A stretch of DNA of 64,000 bases from Mastigamoeba balamuthi (Eukaryota; Evosea; Mastigamoebida; Mastigamoebidae), in contig CACRSC010001923.1 of assembly GCA_902651635.1 (NCBI GenBank), positions 1,182,780 through 1,246,779 of the forward strand, in the 5' to 3' direction. Of this stretch, positions 56,508-64,000 are shown one piece after another. A program made the position numbers and the translations under genes. Below the pieces are notes generated by a model that did no database searches, was not told the DNA's origin, and saw nothing but the letters and a program-made list of their open reading frames with translations. The stretch's first letter is position 1. Each line of letters opens with the position of its first letter.

Positions 56508-56590
56508 CCGAGCATAGCTCAGTTGGTAGAGCGGAGGACTGTAGCAGTATAGAAATCCTTAGGTCGGTGGTTCAAATCCGCCTGCTCGGA
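56508..56590 (+). tRNA. tRNA-Tyr (GTA) with a 10-base intron
   Basis: Seven-base acceptor arms CCGAGCA and TGCTCGG pair perfectly, with discriminator A at 56590. The D arm is GCTCAGTTGGTAGAGC, the anticodon arm is GAGGA-CTGTAG ... A-TCCTT with anticodon GTA, and the T arm is GGTGG-TTCAAAT-CCGCC. A 10-base intron (CAGTATAGAA) sits one base after the anticodon, the canonical position. Internal A and B box promoters are intact, and a TTTTT pol III terminator follows directly. An intron in tRNA-Tyr is usual for eukaryotes and archaea. The tRNA length without the intron is 73 bases. Confidence 0.97.
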
Positions 56591-56596
56591 TTTTTC
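56591..56596 (+). terminator. RNA polymerase III T-run
   Basis: A run of five T after one A, immediately downstream of the tRNA-Tyr discriminator base. It is the usual pol III termination signal. Confidence 0.85.
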
Positions 56597-56693
56597 CTTA
56601 TTGTTTGAGCTTGATTTTGTTTGCTTCAGAACCAATTGTGTTCTAATTGGCGCGGTGAGGTGAGCATGCAGGTGCGCCCTCCACTTCCTCGGC

Positions 56694-59690
56694 ATGCCGT
56701 CGCTCACGCTGGCGTGTCGCCTGCAGCGTTCAGTGTTTGTGAGGGTCGAGGAGCCCGGCACAATCCCTGTCAAGGTGGGCTGCGACGCGGACAACAACAC
56801 GCTCTCGCTCGCTGTCGTCGACGGCGGGGACCTCTACAAGGTCGCCCTTGCAGAGCTCAAGATCGACGCGCCTCCAGGCCACATAGCCCTGCTCCTCCCG
56901 CACGAGGCCGAGAGCGCCTTGCCGAGGTTCCTGCAGCGCTACGCCATGGCCGCCGACGACACGGTTCTCAACCCAGCCGCCGATCTTGACTCGGACTTCT
57001 TCAGCACGCTCGTGGCCCTCCGAAAGACCAGCGCCCGTGCCCACGTGATACTCGCACGTACATTGGTAGCCCGAGGACTGTGGCTATGCCATGGGAAAGG
57101 CAGGCAGCTCTCTTATGATGACTTTTTTTTTGACTGTGGCGCAGGAGGGTCTCTTGCTGCCGATCTGGCCCGCATAGCGCCAGCGGGGACCCCCGACGTC
57201 ATGCTCGCTGTAGTCAGGTGTCTGCGCGACCACACGGACGAGCTGGACAGCATTGGCCTGCGCCTCCGCGTTCGAGGCTCGCCCATCAACGACGTGCGCT
57301 GCTGCGCTGTGACTCTGTGCCCGGGGCCTCCACTGCCTTAACGCTGACTTCTGTGTTGTGACTCGTAGGTCCTCTCGCGCCCACCCCCAGCGTACGAGCT
57401 GCGCCTCGTCCAGCGCGACCTGAGCTTGGGTAACGCGCTGGCGCTGGTGGGGGTGCACCTGAAGACGTACGACCCTGCGAACCGCCACACGCTGATGCAG
57501 ATCGGCACCTTCGGGTCCCCGGGCTGTGGCAAGTCGCGGTTCCTCTCAGAGCTCGCGCACGCGATGCACCGCTGCAAGGACCCCGGTCGTGTGGCCAGCC
57601 TAGTCTCTGCCGCGGCCAAGGCGGGGGAGACGCAGGCAGCCCGGCTCGCGGAGAGCGCCCTCCCCGATCTGTGCAAGACGCTGTGCGAGTGCGAGTGTGT
57701 CCTCGTGACGTACAACCACCACACGGTCCCGCAGACTCTCTTTGACGGCGAATCCCCGCTCGCAGGCTTTGCGCTGCGCCTGTTCCTCTCGTGAGCCCTT
57801 CTGCTCGTCTTTTCCCAGCGCGACTCTCATCTCGCGTACAGATACTACTTCGAAGTAGGCCCCGACACGTTTTCGTCAGTCGTCACGCTGCTCGGGAAGG
57901 AGAGATGCACGGCGATGACGTCAGTTGGCGTGGCAGGGTCCATACTGGCCGACTCAGAGTGCTCTCTGCTCTTCATAGGCGTGGACGAGCTCGTGGCGTC
58001 TGACAGGGCAATTGCATGCCCTGCTGCCGAAAACGACACGCGCGTTTCCTCGGCTATCTGCTCGGAGTTGGGGAAACTGCACCAGGTATACCACCGCCGC
58101 CTCGTGTCGGTTGTCACGACGCTCGATCTCATCTACGTCGACACGGTGTTTACTGCCGAGAGCGGGTACTGGTTGGAGATTGTCGACATCCCTCGGCTCA
58201 CGGATGAGTCTGCTGCCGCAGCAGTAGCGCCGCCTGCAGAGGCTGCCACGGACGAAGGAGCAACGCAGGTGCAAAGGGCTCGCGAGACTGTCAGCAAGCT
58301 GCTCAAGGAGGACCCGCCTCACGCGTTCATGGTCGCTCTGTGCAGCGGAAACCCGAGGATGATAGACAACCTCTTCCGCCTCTGCATGGAAAACGTGTCG
58401 AAGGACGTTCGTCTCAACTTTGAGCAGTTGCTCAGCGCCATGATCAACGCAGTCGGCTCTACGGAGAAGATCCGCGGTCTGACGGCCGAGCATCTCGCCC
58501 CGGCCATTCTGGGGCGCAACGTGGTGCTGAAGGAGCTGCCTAGCCCGCGATGCAAGACGACATGCCGCGTTGCCATACGCCGAGGCATCTACGATAACGG
58601 CGCCGAGCAGCTGCGCCAGAATCAGCGGGAGATCGTCCCTGTGGTGTCAGCCCTACGCGCCCTGCTGTATGCAGGCTACAAGGCCAACTACAGGCCCGAG
58701 CCCATCAGCCGCGCGGAGTCAGAAACGTGGCGTGATTTTTTTCAACGCGCACGTGCGCTGCCCGTGGAGGCCTTGCTCAAGCACGCACTGGCGCGTGCCC
58801 TCGACCCGGCGGCAGTGGACAAATGGCAGTTTGGCACGCCCTTCGAGGACCTGGTCCTGGGCCGTGCTGCCATCTTGCCCATGGCGGTGGGCTACTGCGA
58901 AGGCACACTCGGAGTTCCCTTTTCCGTGAAGCTGTCGGTCCTCTTCCCATCCCAACAGACGATTTGCAACGAGGCCACCCGCACACGCCTCGGGCAGCTG
59001 ATGGTGAAGATGCACGCACGCAGTGTGCTTGCATCGTGTGGCAGCTGGTACTCAGCATTCTTCCACGAGGTTGCCAAGACGGAAGCAGAGGGCTTGGATA
59101 CGATGGCACTTAGCACAGCCAAGGAGCTGGTGAATGTCCTTGACGGGACAGTTGTGCGCTGTGCTCACTCCAACAGAGGGTATGTGTCCTTCGAGCCATT
59201 TCACGGCTCAGTCTATCTCAAGGTTTCAGGGCACCGAACACCACCTGACTGAGGATGGAGAGATGATGATCCTGCTGTTTATCGAGGCTAGGTCGCATCT
59301 GGCGGATCTTTCTGAAACTGACAAGAGTTGCTCCACGCTGATTCTCGACTACATCACCAAGCAGTCTGAGGCACTCAATCTACAGATGGGTTAGTGACCA
59401 CAGTAAACCCAACCTACTGACGATACTTCAACCCTCCTTAACATGTAGCGTCCACGTGGGACCATGTTCCGTTCCCCCATGAGCACTTCCACGTCTTCAT
59501 ATCACAGTCGAAAAGTGTAATCATGCCACACCTTCTGGGCGACTGCGTTATTGTCATAGCAAATGAAAATCTACAGGCCTGGTTGGGGCATAGCCTCTAC
59601 CTGCCTCGTTACTTCGAGAACATGGAAATAACTGCAGAGACGAGAGTGCATACACCTGAACCAAAACGAATCAAGATTCACAAATTCTAA
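56694..59690 (+). CDS. Crinkler (CRN)-like protein with header and P-loop NTPase
   Basis: Starts MPSLTLACRLQRSVFVRVEE. A ubiquitin-like header-type segment follows (FVRVEEPGTIPVKVGCDADN, LYKVALAELKIDAPPGHIAL), then AADLDSDFFSTLVALRKTSA. After introns near 57057-57145 and 57225-57370 the NTPase part begins: LSLGNALALVGVHLKTYDPA, the P-loop QIGTFGSPGCGKSRFLSELA and LVTYNHHTVPQTLFDGESP. A further intron at about 57791-57840 leads to SLLFIGVDELV, VVTTLDLIYVDTVFTAESGY and WLEIVDIPRL, and later FMVALCSGNPRMIDNLFRLC. The C-terminal exons give HEHFHVFISQSKSVIMPHLL and GHSLYLPRYFENMEI, stop at 59688-59690. The layout matches Crinkler/RHS-like proteins of oomycetes, chytrids and various protists, often linked to DNA-associated or interference functions. 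No secretion signal is seen. The frame is long and clean, so this copy looks expressed, unlike the one at 43301. Confidence 0.75.
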
Positions 59691-62600
59691 CTATCGTTTT
59701 TTGGTTGTAATGGTTTTATAGGAGTAGAATTGTTTGATATTTTGATTCCGTTTCTTATATGACTTTATTCATTTTTATATAGTCTAGTCGTTGCATCTTT
59801 CTGTATACAAGTACTTTACATTTCTTCTTTTTTATATTTTTGAAAGATGCGAGGAATTAGTTTTCTATCAGGTTATTCTGATTCATTATAAAACACAGAT
59901 CTGGCAGCCAGTCGATCCATAGTAAGACAGGCATGATTATGAGCTGGTAAAGCTTAGAGACTTTCAGTTTTCTTAGTGACACCAAATATTGTTTTAACAG
60001 TTTAAAAGACCACATTTTCATGTCTATTTCTTGTCTACAAGTACAGCAGCTGTCCACTGACTGCTGGGTCTACTCTTTGTATCAGAAACCACATTATATC
60101 TTATGCATCTTTTTTATTGTGTCATAAGATTTATTTCTGGTTCAGATGATTCTGCTAGAAGAGATTTCTGATACATGCTCTGTGCATTCACTGAAGATTC
60201 CTGTCGAATAAATGGTATTCAGATATTGAATCTTGGAGATTCTTCATAGTAGTATGATAGATTATGTGAAAATGACATTGATTACTTACCACTGATCTGT
60301 ACTTGGACTTCTGATGAACTGTAACTCCAATTAAGTATTGCTCAGATTTTAATAGCATCGAATCTCTGTCATCCTTTCATCTGACAATTTCTTTACTGAA
60401 CAAGTTTGTCACTTTTAAGCATAAAGCACAAGTAATCTATCCAGGATCCAGGAAATGCCTTTAAACCTTCTTTTTCATGTCCAGATGCACCCTTCCGTAG
60501 AGGATTCCCATAACTACTCTATAGTAGAAATCACTAATAACTGTTCCCTGTTATCTTTTGATCAAATAAATCCTGAAATGTGTTAATATGAATTATAATC
60601 ATTTGTATCTTTTTTCTGCATTATCTCTCTCAGTGCAAAATATGTCTCTTACAGAGAAGCAGAGATTGGAGATTTCAGGTTCCTGAACTCACACTCCAAG
60701 TGTGGGTTGTGCCTGTGGGTTTGTAGCACTTGGCAGGATGGGTGAAGTCTGGACAATTGAAGGGGGATTTTAACTTAACATATATTATTGTACTGAAATT
60801 AAATCACTACATGTGCTAATTTTGCACTTCAGCATATCAAACATAGCAATAACCAAATGTTTAATACCATTACAATCAGGGCCCTGTCTGATGGATGAAA
60901 GAAGTGCTTTCTGATAGATATTATTCATCTTTTCGAAATTCAGCTATCCGAATTCATATAAGGAAAATCACCTCAAACCTGTACCTTCTGGCCAGCAGAA
61001 TGCAAATGCCAGCAAATACAGTGTTCATCAAAACGACCTCCCTGGTCACATTTTTCGTTTGTGAATTGCAATTCCAATTTTGTAGACAGGTTCGAAGAGA
61101 GCTATGAGAATGCTGATCTCTAGTATTAAAAATGTCTTCATTGCTCTTTTTCACTTGCTGCAAACAGCAAGGAACAGAATTCACACAATATTATGATACT
61201 CTCAACTTCAAGCCTCTTCCACTAAGAGCAAACGATGTATACCAATTGATTGCTATTTCTAGGATCTCTCATCGAAATTCAAGCCTATAGAAGTCCTGAA
61301 ACATTATCAATTAGTTTTTGATCAGGACTGCATGCTGGTAGTGAGATGCAGATATCCTTATGTTCTCTCTTTACTTCATAATAAATCTGACTGCAATGTG
61401 GCGAGATATTGTGGGCTTGGCCAGTCACGTGAACCAGAACAAACCACAATACTCTAATGAGAGAACCATCTTTAGTTCTGAGCAATTATCTGTGAGAAAT
61501 ATCGAAATTGGAATATAAAATTCATAAGGGATCAGCATTTATAATTCTATTTCCAAATTCCAAAATTAACTCCATTTTCATATTGAGATTCAAAGCACTG
61601 ACCAGGGAGCTCGTTTTGATGCAGACTGTAGTAGAGACAATTTATGAAGGTGAAGAAATCTGCACAGAGCAGCAGCTGAGTGAGATGAGTTGGATTTGGT
61701 CCTGGATAGGATCCGTTTGTCTTCTTTTCTCTGAAGTTGCCCATCTTGCTGTCTTGATTGGTGGTGCTGTGGCCACAGTGTCTGGTCGGGGTTTCATCCA
61801 ATGCTGGCTGATCCAAGTCCGCAGTGCATGCACTGTGCAATGTGCTTCTTTCTTCACGAAGACCACCTTTCACAGTCACAGATCTGACAGACAATGACAT
61901 CACCTTTCACAGTCACAGATCTGACAGACAATGACATGTGTGTGATCATCCAACAAAATACCTGAAACTCCTGCCATACCCAAAAAGCCAACCCAGAGAC
62001 AACTGCCCTTTGTGGCCCACAAACCAGACTGCCCAGCACCACCCGTCCTACAGCACACAGCACAAGGGGCAAACCCAACCCCCATCACGGCCCACAAACG
62101 AAAAACACCCGACACACCAGCCTCCATGGCACCAGAAGATACTGTCATTAGAAAAGCAATCAAATGCCACTGCACTCCAAATGTTGATCAAGACCACACA
62201 ATAATTAGCCTGTTTAACAGATATTCAACCCAAGTGATGAACCAAAAAACAGAACGCGGTACTGGAACCAGTCTTTCCAGAACCGCCCCTGGACATACCC
62301 TTTCCAGCTTCACAACATGCATGCCCCCCAAACCCACCCCCCATCATAACCCCCTCCCCCCTACCCCCACGCCCCTGGCTCGTAAGAGCTCATCCCTCAC
62401 TGGCAGCGGAATGGGAAACGATGATATTTCTATTTCTATTTCTATTGGTGATTTTGTTGATTTTAGCAATTGTAGTGATTTTCGATTTAAATCGGTTAAA
62501 TGATAGAAACAATATTACTATTCAATTCATAGATATTTGCATTTGTTCTGTGCAGATGTGTGATGTATTGGCATGGGCTGTGGGGTCTATTCTCATGGCT

Positions 62601-63058
62601 CATTTTCCATCAGAGCCAGGTATGACGTCAGGCTCTGCTTCATTCATTCTGTGATGCATGCAATGTAATTATGTTGCTAATTAGTACCTCAATCACTACG
62701 AGCACAAATATTTGTACTAGTAGCACTACAAATTATGCATAGTGTTAGGAAAAATATATATATATATTGAAATATCTTCGTTTCAAAAATATCTAATGCT
62801 GAATTTCGGTTACATATAGTGCTAAAATTGTTATTAGCAATGTAGTGCTCTTTCGTACTAATTGATGCCAAGGGGGGAACTGCACCCCCTAGGCAAAGGA
62901 ATAGCATTTCCCCTCCCACCCTCTCGTCACCACACGAATACAAATCAATACATCATCACTCCTTCTTCTTCCCTTAGTCCTCGAGTCTCTCAACCCCCCA
63001 GGGGCTTCCTGCCCCCACCCCACGCATTACTGGGCATCAGTGCGCGCACACCTAGGCG
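59691..63058. other. AT-rich gene-free island
   Basis: About 3.2 kb (59,700-62,860) with strongly reduced GC and no frame beyond about 130 codons, none protein-like. It includes a perfect 37-bp tandem duplication, a C/A-rich block at about 62010-62400 and an ATATAT run near 62756-62768. The last 200 bp (62,860-63,058) return to higher GC and precede the final gene. No tRNA, terminal inverted repeat or transposase was seen. It resembles the 2.9-4.3 kb island. Confidence 0.65.
61864..61937. repeat. 37-bp perfect tandem duplication
   Basis: Two adjacent identical copies beginning CACCTTTCACAGTCACAG and ending GACAATGACAT, at 61864-61900 and 61901-61937. It is inside the AT-rich island. Confidence 0.95.
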
Positions 63059-64000
63059 ATGGAGGTGGGCGATGCAGAGAGACAGCTTCAGAAGGAGGAG
63101 TGGGACCGTCTTGCTGCCGAGAGAGCTCGCTGTAAGTCCGAGCTGCAGAAGGCTCAGCACGACATCGAGGAGGAGTTGGCCAGTCTGAGGGAGGAGCCGG
63201 TGAATTCCGAATACGAGACCTCCCGTACAGACTCGGACGACGACGACGACGAGGCAGCAGCCAAGGGGGCACCTACAGGCCCCGAGGGGACGACGTCCGT
63301 TTTTCCCGTCGGAAACGGTGAATTTTCGGGCCCCGACGATGGAAATTCTCACGCACCAACGAACCCCGATGACGGAATTACGGCGTCACCGACGCCAGGC
63401 ATAGCCGAAAAACGCAAAGACGGTGCTTTTCCGAGCACCGCAGCACCGGCACTGGTTATTCCCACGAGCACGAACTTGGAGCCCAACAAGAGACGTCGGC
63501 TGGTCATCGCGGACGACGACGACTCTGAGAGCAAGGACAGCAGCAGCAGCAGCTCAGGGGACGAGGACGACCATGGGGACACATCCCACAGGGACGAGGA
63601 CAGCAGCTCCCACAACAGTTGCTGCCAGGGCTGTTGCAAGGGCATGACGAGGGACCAGGACCTTGGACACGACCCTGTCGTCTACCAGGCAGAGGCCTAC
63701 GCGCAGGCGATGATGCGGGCACAGGCAGTCCGGTCCATCGACGACATTCTATGGGGAATTGCAATTCCATTCACAGTTTTCGATCGGGAGGCCCTCTTCG
63801 AGTACATGCAGGTCGTGGGCAAGAAGCTGGCTACGGCTGCCAAGATGAACGTTGCTATCAAGGCTTTCTCGATGTGGGCACTGTTCTCGGAGGAAATTGT
63901 CGATGCTACCAAGGCCACAGGGGCTATTGATCGGAAACTGGTCACTGACGACATCAAGGACCATTTTCGTACAGCCTGTCTCAACGTTTTCGTGATGCTG
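63059..64000 (+). CDS. Acidic coiled-coil protein of unknown family (runs off right edge)
   Basis: An uninterrupted frame of 314 codons from the ATG at 63059 to the last base. It begins MEVGDAERQLQKEEWDRLAA and a short coiled coil (LQKAQHDIEEELASLREEPV). Acidic Asp runs follow (SDDDDDEAAAKGAP), with a repeated motif (FPVGNGEFSGPDDGN / NPDDGITASPTPG), a nuclear-signal-like NKRRRLVIADDDDSES, poly-Ser and a CCxxCC cluster (NSCCQGCCKGM). A more regular, probably globular part is YAQAMMRAQAVRSIDDILWG, LFEYMQVVGKKLATAAKMNV and FSMWALFSEEIVDATKATGA. I recognise no family. A short distance beyond the AT-rich island, it could belong to a mobile element or be a host nuclear protein. Confidence 0.65.
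   Translation, partial: MEVGDAERQLQKEEWDRLAAERARCKSELQKAQHDIEEELASLREEPVNSEYETSRTDSDDDDDEAAAKGAPTGPEGTTSVFPVGNGEFSGPDDGNSHAPTNPDDGITASPTPGIAEKRKDGAFPSTAAPALVIPTSTNLEPNKRRRLVIADDDDSESKDSSSSSSGDEDDHGDTSHRDEDSSSHNSCCQGCCKGMTRDQDLGHDPVVYQAEAYAQAMMRAQAVRSIDDILWGIAIPFTVFDREALFEYMQVVGKKLATAAKMNVAIKAFSMWALFSEEIVDATKATGAIDRKLVTDDIKDHFRTACLNVFVML

Overview
The window is nuclear DNA from a GC-rich, intron-dense microbial eukaryote. Coding genes sit on both strands, are short, and are interrupted by GT-AG introns, many of only 45-120 bp. Recognisable proteins are eukaryotic (ERCC1, RPN10, RPN7, SAR1, MAF1, CDC45, RPL7, ADF/cofilin, a SUV39-like SET protein, class III nucleotide cyclases, F-box proteins), and there is one intron-containing tRNA-Tyr gene. 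Together with an intron-bearing bacterial-type YqhD/butanol dehydrogenase and Crinkler-like NTPases, this suggests a free-living, possibly anaerobic amoeboid protist (an archamoeba such as Mastigamoeba would fit). The organism is an inference; no marker in the window proves it.

Layout. 1-2.9 kb: the left-edge fragment of a cyclase-like membrane protein and ERCC1. 2.9-4.4 kb: a low-GC, gene-free island with a CT microsatellite. 4.4-13.1 kb: RPN10, a MAST/IRE/RIM15-like AGC kinase, a seven-TM protein, an INO80E-like protein and a PIP30/PSME3IP1-like protein. 13.4-17.2 kb: a full-length tandem cyclase-like membrane protein, paralogous to the left-edge gene, in which both cyclase homology domains look catalytically dead. 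17.8-24.8 kb: two duplicated pairs, ADF/cofilin (one copy frameshifted) and F-box proteins. 25-31.8 kb: a secreted Cys-rich protein (frameshifted), a coiled-coil soluble adenylyl cyclase with intact catalytic residues, SAR1 and a small unknown. 32-39.6 kb: a SET methyltransferase, MAF1 and an ankyrin-VASt membrane protein. 39.9-42.8 kb: RPL7 and RPN7 in divergent orientation. 43.3-45.5 kb: a decayed Crinkler/RHS-type NTPase. 46.3-50.8 kb: the YqhD-like alcohol dehydrogenase and CDC45. 51.4-56.4 kb: a polycystin-like membrane protein, the second Cys-rich secreted protein and a CCNDBP1/GCIP-like protein. 56.5-59.7 kb: tRNA-Tyr and an intact Crinkler-like gene. 59.7-63.0 kb: a second AT-rich island. 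63.06 kb to the right edge: an open, unidentified acidic protein.

The most unusual thing seen is inside the ankyrin-VASt gene. The two intervals joining its ankyrin exons (36,078-36,986 and 37,071-37,995) are not simple introns. They are chains of intron-sized units separated by exactly three bases in the pattern NAG-NNN-GT. All seven strong GTRAGT donors there have an AG exactly three bases upstream, and a further AAC triplet at 38,138 restores the Asn and the 33-residue spacing that the ankyrin fold calls for. This looks like an array of single-codon microexons (or a multistep nested or recursive splicing system).

Functionally the genes are mostly unrelated housekeeping genes. Recurrent themes are cAMP/cyclase signalling (three cyclase-family genes), the proteasome (RPN10, RPN7, a PA28-gamma-interactor-like protein), DNA replication and repair (ERCC1, CDC45), Pol III repression and ribosome production (MAF1, RPL7), and recent duplication or gene conversion (F-box, cofilin and Cys-rich pairs). 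Exon boundaries below were inferred by eye from protein-family continuity and splice consensus, so most internal boundaries are approximate.
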